Source of the DNA: Prosapia bicincta
Lineage: Eukaryota > Arthropoda > Insecta > Hemiptera > Cercopidae
Reading direction: 5' to 3'
Assembly: GCA_036971475.1 (NCBI GenBank)
Contig: JBAIZL010000004.1
Location: 66,987,010-67,051,009, forward strand
Length of the DNA: 64,000 nt
The notes below the pieces were generated by a model. It did not search any database, had not been told where the DNA came from, and was given only the letters and a program-made list of their open reading frames with translations. The translations under genes and the position numbers were made by a program. Positions within the stretch are counted from its first letter, which is position 1. Each line of letters starts with the position of its first letter. Shown here piece by piece: positions 1 to 11,764 of this stretch.

Positions 1-40
1 CCAATGGGCCCCACTGCAGCTCCTCTAGCGAGCTGGCTCT
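1..40. other. Flank of the 80-bp satellite at the window edge
   Basis: Forty bases of non-repeat, fairly GC-rich sequence precede the first 80-bp unit. It is too short to classify. The array therefore begins inside the window. Confidence 0.5.
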
Positions 41-2675
41 ATCTCGCATGCACGTGCGGTTAGTATCCCTACCACGCGTGACGGCATCAGCTTAGATTGC
101 CCATGTACTAATCTGGCTCCATCTCGCATGCACGTGCGGTTAGTATCCCTACCACGCGTGAAGGAATCAGGTTAGATTGCCCATGTACTAATCAGGCTCC
201 ATCTCGCATGCACGTGCGGTTAGTATCCCTACCACGCGTGACGGCATCAGGTTAGATTGCCCATGTACTAAGCTGGCTCCATCTCGCATGCACGTGCGGT
301 TAGTATCCCTACCACGCGTGAAGGAATCAGGTTAGATTGCCCATGTACTAATCAGGCTCCATCTCGCATGCACGTGCGGTTAGTATCCCTACCACTGGTG
401 ACGGCATCAGGTTAGATTGCCCATGTACTAGGCTAGCTCCATCTCGCATGCACGTGCGGTTAGTATCCCTACCACGCGTGAAGGCATCAGGTTAGATTGC
501 CCATGTACTAATCAGGCTCCATCTCGCATGCACGTGCGGTTAGTATCCCTACCACTGGTGACGGCATCAGGTTAGATTGCCCATGTACTAGGCTAGCTCC
601 ATCTCGCATGCACGTGCGGTTAGTATCCCTACCACTCGTGAAGGCATCAGGTTAGATTGCCCATGTACTAGGCTAGCTCCATCTCGCATGCACGTGCGGT
701 TAGTATCCCTACCACTCGTGAAGGCATCAGGTTAGATTGCCCATGTACTAGGCTAGCTCCATCTCGCATGCACGTGCGGTTAGTATCCCTACCACGCGTG
801 AAGGAATCAGGTTAGATTGCCCATGTACTAATCAGGCTCCATCTCGCATGCACGTGCGGTTAGTATCCCTACCACTGGTGACGGCATCAGGTTAGATTGC
901 CCATGTACTAGGCTAGCTCCATCTCGCATGCACGTGCGGTTAGTATCCCTACCACGCGTGAAGGCATCAGGTTAGATTGCCCATGTACTAATCAGGCTCC
1001 ATCTCGCATGCACGTGCGGTTAGTATCCCTACCACTGGTGACGGCATCAGGTTAGATTGCCCATGTACTAGGCTAGCTCCATCTCGCATGCACGTGCGGT
1101 TAGTATCCCTACCACTCGTGAAGGCATCAGGTTAGATTGCCCATGTACTAGGCTAGCTCCATCTCGCATGCACGTGCGGTTAGTATCCCTACCACTCGTG
1201 AAGGCATCAGGTTAGATTGCCCATGTACTAATCAGGCTCCATCTCGCATGCACGTGCGGTTAGTATCCCTACCACGCGTGAAGGAATCAGGTTAGATTGC
1301 CCATGTACTAGGCTAGCTCCATCTCGCATGCACGTGCGGTTAGTATCCCTACCACTCGTGAAGGCATCAGGTTAGATTGCCCATGTACTAGGCTAGCTCC
1401 ATCTCGCATGCACGTGCGGTTAGTATCCCTACCACGCGTGAAGGCATCAGGTTAGATTGCCCATGTACTAGGCTAGCTCCATCTCGCATGCACGTGCGGT
1501 TAGTATCCCTACCACTCGTGAAGGCATCAGGTTAGATTGCCCATGTACTAGGCTAGCTCCATCTCGCATGCACGTGCGGTTAGTATCCCTACCACTCGTG
1601 AAGGCATCAGGTTAGATTGCCCATCTACTAAGCTGGCTCCATCTCGCATGCACGTGCGGTTAGTATCCCTACCACGCGTGAAGGCATCAGGTTAGATTGC
1701 CCATCTACTAAGCTGGCTCCATCTCGCATGCACGTGCGGTTAGTATCCCTACCACTCGTGAAGGCATCAGGTTAGATTGCCCATCTACTAAGCTGGCTCC
1801 ATCTCGCATGCACGTGCGGTTAGTATCCCTACCACGCGTGAAGGCATCAGGTTAGATTGCCCATCTACTAAGCTGGCTCCATCTCGCATGCACGTGCGGT
1901 TAGTATCCCTACCACTCGTGAAGGCATCAGGTTAGATTGCCCATCTACTAAGCTGGCTCCATCTCGCATGCACGTGCGGTTAGTATCCCTACCACGCGTG
2001 AAGGCATCAGGTTAGATTGCCCATCTACTAAGCTGGCTCCATCTCGCATGCACGTGCGGTTAGTATCCCTACCACTCGTGAAGGCATCAGGTTAGATTGC
2101 CCATCTACTAAGCTGGCTCCATCTCGCATGCACGTGCGGTTAGTATCCCTACCACGCGTGAAGGCATCAGGTTAGATTGCCCATCTACTAAGCTGGCTCC
2201 ATCTCGCATGCACGTGCGGTTAGTATCCCTACCACTCGTGAAGGCATCAGGTTAGATTGCCCATGTACTAGGCTAGCTCCATCTCGCATGCACGTGCGGT
2301 TAGTATCCCTACCACTCGTGAAGGCATCAGGTTAGATTGCCCATGTACTAGGCTAGCTCCATCTCGCATGCACGTGCGGTTAGTATCCCTACCACGCGTG
2401 AAGGCATCAGGTTAGATTGCCCATGTACTAGGCTAGCTCCATCTCGCATGCACGTGCGGTTAGTATCCCTACCACTCGTGAAGGCATCAGGTTAGATTGC
2501 CCATGTACTAGGCTAGCTCCATCTCGCATGCACGTGCGGTTAGTATCCCTACCACTCGTGAAGGCATCAGGTTAGATTGCCCATCTACTAAGCTGGCTCC
2601 ATCTCGCATGCACGTGCGGTTAGTATCCCTACCACGCGTGAAGGCATCAGGTTAGATTGCCCATGTACTAAGCTG
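41..2675. repeat. 80-bp satellite array, 33 units
   Basis: Thirty-three tandem units start at 41, 121, 201 and so on to 2601, exactly 80 bp apart with no net indel. The unit is GC-richer than its surroundings and rich in CpG. A core of about 39 bp, containing GCATGCACGTGCGG with the E-box palindrome CACGTG, is identical in essentially every copy. Variation is confined to a few positions: the dinucleotide before GTGA (CACGCGTG, CACTGGTG or CACTCGTG), one a/c, one c/a, CCATGTACTA versus CCATCTACTA, and the junction hexamer (atcagg, agctgg or ggctag). These variants form higher-order repeats: 281-760 recurs at 761-1240 (6 units), 1321-1720 recurs at 2281-2675 (offset of 12 units), and 1561-2200 alternates as a 160-bp dimer. 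No coding frame is supported. Confidence 0.98.
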
Positions 2676-2755
2676 AAGCTGTTTCTATTGGGAAAACAGG
2701 AGATATTGAAATGAAATGATAATGAATGTTTATGTTTTGAGTGACACACAATAAT
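2676..2755. other. Spacer between two tandem arrays
   Basis: This is unique AT-rich sequence separating the 80-bp satellite from the 25-bp minisatellite. Nothing is recognised in it. Confidence 0.5.
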
Positions 2756-3270
2756 TGGTAATGTGTGTACACACTCTGTTTAGGTAATGTGGTACACATT
2801 CTGTTTAGGTAATGTGGTACACACTCTGTTTAGGTAATGTGGTACACACTCTATTTAGGTAATGTGGTACACACTCTGTTTAGGTAATGTGGTACACACT
2901 CTGTTTAGGTAATGTGGTACACACTCTGTTTAGGTAATGTGGTACACACTCTGTTTAGGTAATGTGGTACACACTCTGTTTAGGTAATGTGGTACACACT
3001 CTGTTTAGGTAATGTGGTACACACTCTGTTTAGGTAATGTGGTACACACTCTGTTTAGGTAATGTGGTACACACTCTGTTTAGGTAATGTGGTACACACT
3101 CTGTTTAGGTAATGTGGTACACACTCTGTTTAGGTAATGTGGTACACACTCTGTTTAGGTAATGTGGTACACACTCTGTTTAGGTAATGTGGTACACACT
3201 CTGTTTAGGTAATGTGGTACACACTCTGTTTAGGTAATGTGGTACACACTTTGTTTAGGTAATGTGGTAC
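2756..3270. repeat. 25-bp minisatellite, about 20 copies
   Basis: The unit reads roughly GGTAATGTGG followed by TACACACTCTGTTTA and repeats every 25 bp (for example at 2831, 2856 and 2881). Copies are nearly identical; rare substitutions are seen near 2805, 2851 and 3251. The array ends abruptly in GGTACTAAG at about 3270. Confidence 0.97.
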
Positions 3271-3545
3271 TAAGATACCGGTGGCTTTCTCGACAACCAG
3301 AATTTAACAGTTTGTTCGTTCTATATTGTGCTTTGCTTCACCCAGGGCTTCTTCAGGCATAACGCCGTGGGTGAATGCTTTGAATGTCTGTCACCCAGTA
3401 GGGCGTAAATGTTTCTAATGGCGTTTACTCACCACACCATTAACTAATCTGTTACCGAACGATAGGCATTCCTGAAGGGGCAACAAACACTTTGTGGAAC
3501 CGGTTTGCCAATTACAGACAGACCATTTGAATTTCTATTCAACTC
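3271..3545. repeat. Unassigned sequence with short inverted repeats, possible element end
   Basis: This block is more balanced in composition than its surroundings. It contains the inverted pair TTCACCCA/TGGGTGAA around 3340-3376 and two words resembling PLE ends (CTGAAGAAG on the minus strand near 3355, CCTGAAGGGG on the plus strand near 3471). It also holds ACCGGT near 3277 and ACCGG near 3500. It may be an old mobile-element fragment, but no complete ribozyme core or reading frame is visible, so the family is left open. Confidence 0.3.
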
Positions 3546-4049
3546 TATATAGATCTATCGATATGTATCGATAAATATAAATTATTGGATATATATATAC
3601 CTACATGATAATGTCAGTCATTCAATTACAATAATAATCGAATATAAAAAACATGGTAATGTATACGTATTACAGATCAAATATTTCACGGGGAGAGGGT
3701 TATTTTATTTCAGAATCAAATTAAAATTTCCCACGAATAAAAAGATTTTTTTAATTATAATTATTAACTATGAATAATAATTAAATAACGTTTATTATGA
3801 AATAAAATTAAGTAATACTGTACTAAATAAAAAATTACTTTTCAAGTCAATAAATATGAAAATTTTGTTAGCCGTCACTTTAAAACCAATAGCGATGATT
3901 ATCTGATACGTTTTTAAAACAGCTTTTGATTGCATTACCGTTTATAGAAAATTTAAAACTGAAAACAATCGCTGCTTTGGAGATATAGGTTATTACAGGC
4001 TATATAGGCTATATATTGGCTTTATAGGCTATAAGTAATATATGAAATT
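3546..4049. other. AT-rich unique sequence
   Basis: Very AT-rich with short TA runs and no supported gene. Repeats of TATAGGCTA near 3975-4035 are local and too short to classify. Confidence 0.5.
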
Positions 4050-4318
4050 CTTAATATACTCATCTTCACTTATACAATGGGATATTTGTTTAGTCCTACA
4101 TTTTCTGTGTTTAATAACATTAAAATGCTTTCATTTGTTGACGCTTTTCGGAATAACTCCATTCTCAAAACTCAAGTAGTACTTTTTAAGAGGGAGTTAT
4201 ATTTAGGTTTTGAAAATGGAGTTATTCCGAAACGCGTAAAAAAGGAAAGCGTTTTAGTGTTAGTAAAGGCAGAAAAATGTACTAAAATGTATATAACTTG
4301 AGTAATATATACATTAAT
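4050..4318. mobile_element. Fold-back (MITE-like) element, about 270 bp
   Basis: A long imperfect palindrome. The left arm word TTTTCGGAATAACTCCATT (about 4145-4163) is mirrored by AATGGAGTTATTCCGAAA (about 4215-4232). The match continues outwards through AACATTAAAATGCTTTC against GAAAGCGTTTTAGTGTT, then more weakly to TTAATATACTCA on the left and TGAGTAATATATACATTAA on the right. The loop of about 40 bp and the lack of coding capacity fit a non-autonomous fold-back DNA transposon. The two short open frames across it simply read the arms. A TTAA lies near each edge, but I cannot prove a target-site duplication. Confidence 0.5.
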
Positions 4319-5560
4319 TTTATATATTATTGTTTGTTGATTTTTGTTATAATATATCGTCTGATGTAGTTTGGTAGAGTACTTCGTGCTCACCCTGTAC
4401 AATCAATATTTATCTTTATAAAACAGTGCACTAGGCTATTGTAAATTACAATACAGCTACAAATATATAGCTAGTATTATATCAGTTAGAATAGGTTGGG
4501 TTACGTACAAAAATACAGTTTACTAACGCTAGCTAACCGGTTGATGCATGAAAGGGAAAATGACCTTCAATTAGATCTCATACATTTTAACGTATAGTAA
4601 GTTTTAATAAAACTCACTTGGTAACCTTACTTTGGGAAATGTTTGTATAATGAAATTCATCTTAACAAGGTATTTTGTAGCTATTTTTTAATATAATTTT
4701 ACGTTTTTTTAAAGACACCTACTTTCGCAAAGTTCTGTTTTGTTATAAATTTACTAATTTTTGTCTTTTAATTTTTGACAGTGATTTTTGAAAGTTTATT
4801 TATTTTTTCGTGTTGCTGAGGATTTTTTATATAATAGGATGTCTTCGCAATATCAAGGAATTGTGGGCTCGATGGAAAAGTAACTTTAATGAAAGGGTGA
4901 AGTTAATATCCTTTTACAATTGTTTAGAACTTGTATAAAGCAAACCTACAAACTCTATTTAAGGTTGTAACGTAACTTGAATCACTTAACTAAGCACATT
5001 GTTAGCATTTATCTTTTAAAGTTCCAAATTGATTTTGACATTTGAATCATTGTTGAAAATAGCACAGTGTTTGTGACTATAGACTATTATTCCTATAAAC
5101 AAAGCCTCCATCCTTTCTTCCCCCCTCCACAACTTCCCAAGCCTCCATTAATCATGGTCAGTTTTGCTAACTGCCTTGTAATAATTAACTCCAAAGTGAC
5201 CTGTGGCTTCCCAGACGTCGGGTCTATTAATCACACGGAAGGCAGTAATTATATACTGTAATTGCGGTTTTATTTTCGCGCTCAAACCACAGCCTACTTC
5301 ATCGCTAATGCACGTTGCTAAATGTTACAATGTGTTAAACAGTTATTAAATTCACGGCCAATTATATAGTCATTTCCAACACCGAAATATTTGCCTCGGG
5401 TTATTATTTTCTCTATAAACCACTTGATTTACAGAATGCGGATATTTAAATATCGTAAATTCCTTCCATAAATGCCAATTACTCATACAATATATATATA
5501 AATTTGGCAACATTGTTTTCTTGTATTAACACTTTATTGTACTTAAGCTTACTTCGTATA
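4319..5560. other. AT-rich sequence without supported gene
   Basis: Only short chance open frames are present. The 64-codon plus frame at 5067-5261 has no start context, splice signals or recognisable domain. Around 5095-5240 the composition is less AT-rich, but nothing identifiable is seen. Confidence 0.5.
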
Positions 5561-5564
5561 TTTG

Positions 5565-5705
5565 GGAGTCGACTTTCCAGAGCTAATTAGTTATAGGGCT
5601 ATTACTTTCGAGGTTTTTAGAAGGCTACATTCTAAAGTCTTCTAAAGCTCGAAAATTAGAACGCTGTAATTAAAAAGCTCTCGAATGTCGACTCGTAAAT
5701 ATTTC
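5565..5705. repeat. Short imperfect palindrome (fold-back repeat)
   Basis: ATTTGGGAGTCGACTTTCC on the left is mirrored by the complement of GAATGTCGACTCGTAAAT on the right. The inner parts (TTTCGAGG and GCTCGAAA, TAGAAGGC and GTCTTCTA) also pair with some mismatches. This fits a small fold-back element or MITE remnant; the family is unknown. Confidence 0.4.
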
Positions 5706-5756
5706 GAGTAAGATTCTTATTTAAATTAATTTAAGTATAAGTGATGTATACATACT

Positions 5757-5757
5757 T

Positions 5758-5835
<78 letters not shown>

Positions 5836-6165
5836 AATTAAAAAAATTTCAAAAACAAGAATACTTTTAATGAATATATTTATTTTCTTGTAATATAGTT
5901 AATAAATTTAAAATATTTCAAAAACAAGAATACTTTTAATGAAATATTTATTCTCTTGTAATATAGTTAATAAATTAAAAATATTTCAAAAACAAGAATA
6001 CTTTTAATGCATATATTTATTCTCTTGTAATATAGTTAATAAATTAAAAATATTTGAAAAACAAGAATACTATTAATGAACAAATATATTCAATAAAAGC
6101 ATTCTTGTTTTTTAAATATTTTTAATTTATTAACTATATTACAAGAAAACATATCACCATATTTA

Positions 6166-6227
<62 letters not shown>
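5757..6227. repeat. 69-bp repeats, four direct and one inverted, between (TA)n tracts
   Basis: A (CA)n(TA)n tract (about 5757-5826) is followed by four direct copies of a 68-69 bp unit containing CAAAAACAAGAATAC (at 5850, 5919, 5987 and about 6056). One copy in opposite orientation follows (about 6095-6155), then another (TA)n tract (about 6164-6226). The last direct copy and the inverted copy can form a large hairpin. No protein is encoded. Confidence 0.85.
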
Positions 6228-6228
<1 letters not shown>

Positions 6229-7059
6229 CGTGTTTGCTAATTAATTCATAATTTTTATATTTTAAGTAACCGGTTTATTTGTAATATATTATTTATTATT
6301 TAATTTATTTTTACTATTTCTTTACAATTTAAAATTATCATTTATTTATTCGAATTATTTATTTTTCTATTGCTGTAAAACCCAGAGCAAATCCAAAAAT
6401 GTATTTTAAAAATATCATTTAAATATAATTGATTTGTATAACATACATTTATTATTATACATGAATCATATATAGTACCAACTATTAATATATAATTTTA
6501 TCGTTTGGAATTAACAATAAAAGTGGCAGAATTGTTTGGTATGATTGAAAACCTTTAATCAAAAATGTTTTTCTATACATTTACTTCAATTTTGAGTTCA
6601 TCATTGGTCATTAATTTAATCATAATGTAAAAATTAATTTGGTATCGCCATGGACAATAAAATCCTAGAGAGAAATCTCATTATTTAGAACAATTAGTTA
6701 TAAGGATAGAATTTGTTACCGATGATGTTTTCCATTAGTACGTTTATGAGGAAAACATATGATTGCGAGTTCATGTTCTTTAGTATTTATTTGTTACTTT
6801 TACTCAAAAGGAAGCTTTATAACTTTATAAAGCAAAAACAAAATATTTGCTGTTTTAATAAAGTAATAAAATATTTCGCGCATAGTTTTTAAACTAATTA
6901 CAATTAAAATAACTCTAGAAAGATTCTTTATTATTAGAAAAAGTAATTTGTATGGGCGGTCGAGTGATTATTTCTTAAAGGTATTACTTACTGGAAAGTC
7001 ATTTCCTTCATTTTAAACATGAGTCGTTCATAGGTTACTTTTAAGAAAGATTTTGTTGG
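6228..7059. other. AT-rich sequence, nothing recognised
   Basis: Long A/T runs and stop codons in all frames; no repeat of note. Confidence 0.5.
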
Positions 7060-7345
7060 TGGAGGTAGACTGAATGCCTGTATCGCTGATAACATTAATA
7101 GCCTAAAAGAGGACGCCATTAAATGGCGTGCATACGCATTTAACAAATCGCATTCAGGTTCGTGTCGATGAAATTATAATGCAATAATCGCCGGACAGGG
7201 AGCGCTGTAATCGGCTGCTAATTTATTGCTCCACTTCACCCACTTAGCTTTACGATTAATTGCGGATTATTAACTCAAGTCCCAACTTGGCTTTACTAGT
7301 TGCATCCGGCTACATTCTTAAAGCAACGATGCTTTTCTGTCAACG
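7060..7345. promoter_or_regulatory. Candidate enhancer-like island with homeodomain-type words
   Basis: This stretch of about 285 bp is less AT-rich than its flanks and frameless. It holds a cluster of TAAT-core and related words: GCCATTAAATGGC, AATAATCGCC, TAATCGGC, GATTAATTGCGGATTATTAAC. Clustered TAAT and TAATCC-like sites are typical of developmental enhancers. That is inference only, because such words are common in AT-rich DNA. Confidence 0.25.
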
Positions 7346-7984
7346 TATGTAATTAACACATTTTATCTTATAAATATATAATGATAGGCAATAAACTTTT
7401 CCTAATATATGAGGCTTATATAATTGTTTTAATTCTGTTTTTTTTTATTATTATGTTTCTCTTATGATATAGAACAAATTATATATATTCTACAATACAT
7501 TATCATTTATATTTTCAAAACATTGTTTAACCTTTTGGTTTATTGAAAAAAAAATTCGATATAATATTACATTTTTCTATTTTTGTCTTTAAATGCTCTT
7601 TAGGATTGTCCTCAATATGGATTATAATTATTATTGTTTACGTTGGTAAAGTTTTCCTTCAAAATTGTATTTTTTTAAGTACTCTTTTTCCATTTATTTA
7701 CGTTTTATCAACCAGTTTTTCATTTCCTTAATAACCAGTTACCAACCAATTTAAACTATGTGTAATCGGTTCTTTCTGTTGAAATCTTTGTTACTATTGA
7801 TTTTTTCACGTTATGTTTTTAACAACACAGAAGTGAAAGATTTTATATCTGTTAGTTTTCGATCGTGTAGAAGGCTAAAATGAACTTGAGTGTTTCAAAG
7901 AGTACCATTTTAATAATTAAAAATGTCTGATTCTTGCAAATGTGTTTTTCCTTTTCATTAACTACGGCAGGCGGACGCCAAGTG
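7346..7984. other. AT-rich sequence, nothing recognised
   Basis: T-rich plus strand. The 62-codon frame at 7543-7731 is a hydrophobic chance translation of poly-T sequence. Confidence 0.5.
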
Positions 7985-8660
7985 CGCGCCGGGCTAGCAG
8001 GGTCATTGTCAGGAGCGCTGGGCTATCTGGGTCATTGTCAGGAGCGCTGGACCACCTGGATCATTATTACGAGTGCAGGGCTACTTGTGCCCTTATTAGG
8101 AGTGCAAGGCTACCTGTTTTAGGAGTGCTGGGGTACCTCGTTCATTGTTAGGAGTGCTGGAGTACCTATTTCATTGTTAGGATTGCAAGGCTACCTTGGT
8201 CATTGTTAGGAATGCTGGGATTCTGGATCATTGTTAAGAGTGCCAGGCTACCTGGGTCAGTGTTAGGATTGCTGGGGTTCCTGGGTCATTGTCAGAAGAG
8301 CCAGACTACCTGGGTCATTGTCAGGAGCGCTGAACTACCTGTATCATTGTTACGAGTGCAGGGCTATCCGTGTCCTTATTAGGAGTGCTGGGGTACCTCG
8401 TTCATTGTTAGGAGTGCCAGGCTACCTGGGTCATTGTTAGGAGTCCCAGGCTACTTGGGTCATTGTTAGGAATGCTGGGATTTTGGATCATGGTTAAGAG
8501 TGCCAGGCTACTTGGGTCAGTGTTAGGAGTCCCAGGCTACTTGGGTCATTGTTACGATTGCTGGGGTTCCTGGGTCAGTGTTAGAAGCGCCGGCCTACTT
8601 GGGTCATTGTTTAGGAGTCCCGATCAACCTGAGCCGTGGTTAGGAGTGCCACAGCGGTAA
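7985..8660. repeat. GC-rich 29-bp minisatellite, about 23 copies
   Basis: The unit resembles GGTCATTGTTAGGAGTGC followed by TGGGCTACCTG and repeats every 29 bp (TCATTGT at 8003 and 8032, TCATTATT at 8061). Copies are divergent, which indicates age. Because 29 is not a multiple of 3, the frame rotates with every copy. The three overlapping open frames here are repeat translations. Confidence 0.92.
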
Positions 8661-9399
8661 CTCAGACTTGAAAGTATGTTTTAAAAGTATTAGGAAATCA
8701 AATTTTGTGGTAGTATACAATGCTGAACAATAATATACAAAGGCAGCAGTAAAACTGTTGAACTAGTTTTCTTAAGAGACGTTGCTACCCTGTATAATAC
8801 TGGTCTATCTTTATATTTTACCCAGTGAATAGGGGTTCTTTTTATAACAAGGAACAATTTTTGTGGGGACTCATTTCCACTAAACTATATTTCTGTTGGC
8901 TACGGCTACATTTTTTGAAAAATATATACATGAATACGTACTTATATACTATATACTGTATTAAGTACAGTAGAATGAAAAATTCGATTGATGAAACTTG
9001 ATTTATTAACAACAACAAAATGAGCATTTTTCTGCATAGGGCGCCACCAGAGATAATTTTAACTGAAGGAAGTAATGAATTAAAAAAGTTTGGCAACCAC
9101 TTAGCTTTGGATAAGTTGTATCCTACTGTGCGCCTTTCCAAGCCCAACAGTGAGTATAGTGACGTTTAAACTCAAAATATTAGGTACTGTAATATTACAA
9201 TGATCTGACGTATTGAATGTAGCAATATATTGTCATTACTTTGGCAAATGGCGGGAGCCAATGTGTAACTAGTTATTTAACTTAATTTTAAAAAATTGTT
9301 GTCGAAGTATAACGTACTAAAATTATTAAAAAACTTGTTATATATAACGATTTTATAATAATTTTTTTTTAAACTACAACTGGCCTTAAAAACGAAACC
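8661..9399. other. Unique sequence with one CTCF-like word
   Basis: No supported gene; the 101-codon minus frame at 8842-9147 has no recognisable feature. GGGCGCCACCAGAG at about 9039-9052 is the complement of a CTCF-like core (CTCTGGTGGCGCC). Confidence 0.35.
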
Positions 9400-10010
9400 T
9401 CAACTTAGCTTGCGTATATTGTGGGCCAAAGTTCATCTAGGCCAAGCCAGCTACCAATCCTCTACAGCTCTTGTCCGGGCATCATACTTGGTTGTAACTA
9501 ACACAACTCTACAAAGGCATGTGCTACTGACTAGTTTTATTGATGTAGTTGATATTAGTTTTTTTGTATATTGCTGTAATTTTATTCCTCAAAATTGCCG
9601 AAGGAAACTAACTGCCCGAAACTACTACGTCATACATTTAGAATTAAATTAAATAACTAGTTATATATTCTGCATACTATCATCAGATGTCTGATTATAT
9701 ATTAAAGATATTAGTTGCAAGTTGAAGTGGTGGTAACGTTAATCACAGCGATTGCCTGTACAACTTTGCGATCACGTTTCGAACATTATTTGCGTCCTAA
9801 TAGTTGCGCGAAAAGCGCGGAACGAATTTCGTTTTTGCAGACGTCCAATTAATTTTAATCATAACGATTTTATCCTGGAGAACGACCTGTATCGGACTTG
9901 TTGGGACGACGGATTTGCGCTGGGAAACATTTGGGTTAGGCAAACAGCAATGTATGTGCTGGGGAATTATTAAGCAATGAGGTTAAACATAGTGGTTAGG
10001 CCGTGCAAAC
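9400..10010. other. Less AT-rich unique region, possible regulatory DNA
   Basis: Three consecutive plus-strand frames of 71-80 codons occur here, but none has a domain, a codon pattern or a convincing start. The part from 9740 to 9970 is CpG-richer and contains GTCCAATTAATTTTAATCAT (TAAT-type words), preceded by a pyrimidine run ending in GCAG at about 9840 that could act as a splice acceptor. It could be an exon or non-coding regulatory DNA; I cannot decide. Confidence 0.2.
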
Positions 10011-10189
10011 TCCGGGATCTGTCTGCTACACATCTCTCATACAAGGATGAGCAATTCGTGGTTATTTCTACTCTTATTTTAGTCTTCTATTTCCTTTCAA
10101 CTCACACTTTTACGTCCATTACACGCATGCTCTTCGTACGTTACACCTTCCTACTTCATTGCTGTACTTACATCCTACCTCAAGACTCA

Positions 10190-10800
10190 TAGCCTGCGTC
10201 ATTGCTTTTAGTCTACTTCATTTGTAATAATCTACGGCATTGCTTCTCCTCCATCATAGTTTGTAGTCGGCTTCATTGTTTGTAGCCTACTTCATTACTC
10301 ATAGTCTTCGTTATTACTTGTCCTCCATCTTTTTTGTAGTCTACTTCATTGTTTTTTTCTAGTCTACTTCATTTCTCATAGCCCCCGTTATCGTTCATAG
10401 ACTACTTTATTTCAAATAGATTACGTCATTGCTTGTACTCCTACTTCATAGTTTTGTGGCCTACTTGATTGCTTGTAGTGTACTTCATGTCTCTTAACCC
10501 TCGTTATTGCGTCAAATAAAAGAAGTTTACTTTATTTTGCATAGACTACGCTATTGCTTGTAACCTACTTTATTAATTGTAGTTTACTTCATTTCTCATA
10601 TACTACGTCATTTTTTGTAGTCTACGTCCTTATATCTTTAGTCTACTCCTAATATATTTGGCCATTGCTTTATTTGCCATAGCCTGCTTCATTCTACTAG
10701 TCAACTTTTTTTATAATCTATGTCATTGCTAGTATCGTACGTCATTGCTTGTGTTTCCTCATTTTTTGTCGTCTACCTCATTGCTTGCAGTTAATGTTTA
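10190..10800. repeat. Degenerate 19-20 bp tandem repeat
   Basis: Variants of TAGTCTACTTCATTGCTTG recur about every 19-20 bp, interrupted by small insertions such as TCCTCCATC. Divergence between copies is high, so this is an old array. Confidence 0.75.
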
Positions 10801-11104
10801 CAGTTAAAATAAATAACAACTTATTAGGCCATAGGATCACTTGTGACCTCAATGTTTACTCTATTTTAAAGTAGGCTATTATTATAAGTAGGCTTTGTAA
10901 AATTGTTTTAATAGTGATGCACAGTGTAATTTCGCTTGCCTGAAAATGCCACCTGTACAAAGCAAAACATGCTGCTGTTAGTTAAATTAATATAAAATTG
11001 TGTTTTATATGTAAGTTAATTTTCCAGCTTATTAAGAGATTTAATTAGCTTTTCTGTTTTCATTGTATTCACCATTCAATAAGTCTACAAGGCACGCGAT
11101 TCGT
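10801..11104. other. AT-rich sequence, nothing recognised
   Basis: No gene, repeat or signal that I can support. Confidence 0.5.
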
Positions 11105-11460
11105 CTTAATCACGTTTAATTAATTTAACGCGAAAAGTTCCTGGAATGAACGCTCGATTTGAGCCGTTTCCGCTGAACGACAAAGAGACTCACGCACGCA
11201 GAGAGTTCAACGCACGGAGAAGATGCAATATAATAAAGGCGTCGAGCGCAAATCAAGTCAGGAAAGTTTAGCGATCGATTGCTGAGTGCACATAGCTCGG
11301 GGTGGTACAATCGGGCCGTATTTATAAGCTGAGAGTACAACTCTTTTATAGCGTCAATAGTACTTTGGGATAGGAATATATGCCAATAACGGTTAGGTGT
11401 GTCCATCGCCCGAGCACTGGGAGGCAGGTAGGGAGGAGAAGAATGTCCTCGCTTAATCTA
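11105..11460. promoter_or_regulatory. CpG-rich island of unknown role
   Basis: A block of clearly higher GC and CpG content, with GCGTCGAGCGC, GCGATCGATTGC and CATCGCCCGAGC. A 93-codon minus frame (11125-11406) lies in it but matches no family I know. It could be a regulatory element or an unrecognised exon; I favour non-coding DNA. Confidence 0.22.
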
Positions 11461-11764
11461 CGCAATGATTGGGCTGCGACTACATCTTATTATTCCATAG
11501 CTATTCCCTTCCTGGAAGATTAGTCGCAATGTATCGTTACTTGATCCTAACACGATACGACCAGTGTTTTACAGTTTAATACATTTTATTCTTTCTTTGT
11601 CCTTTATTTTCTTACACGTTCTTCTCTGGTCATTATGACTAGCCTTAGGAACGTCATCATGCGTAGGCTACACACTTCTTGCTCCACATTGGAGGATGTA
11701 GTATCCCGCCTTCTACTATGGTCACCGCCCTACTGGCCTTAAAAACTCCCTTAACACTCAGTTA
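11461..11764. other. Unique sequence, nothing recognised
   Basis: Moderately AT-rich, with no supported feature. Confidence 0.5.

Noticed and set aside
41..3270. CRISPR-like regular repeats
   Set aside because: The units are contiguous 80-bp and 25-bp tandem repeats without variable spacers, and the genome is eukaryotic.
3330..3380. Hammerhead ribozyme at the CTGAAGAAG word
   Set aside because: CTGAAGA is present on the minus strand, but stem II has no workable loop and the GAAA block is missing.
7934..8660. Coding repeats in the 29-bp minisatellite
   Set aside because: A 29-bp period rotates through all frames and copies carry stops; there is no evidence of a protein.
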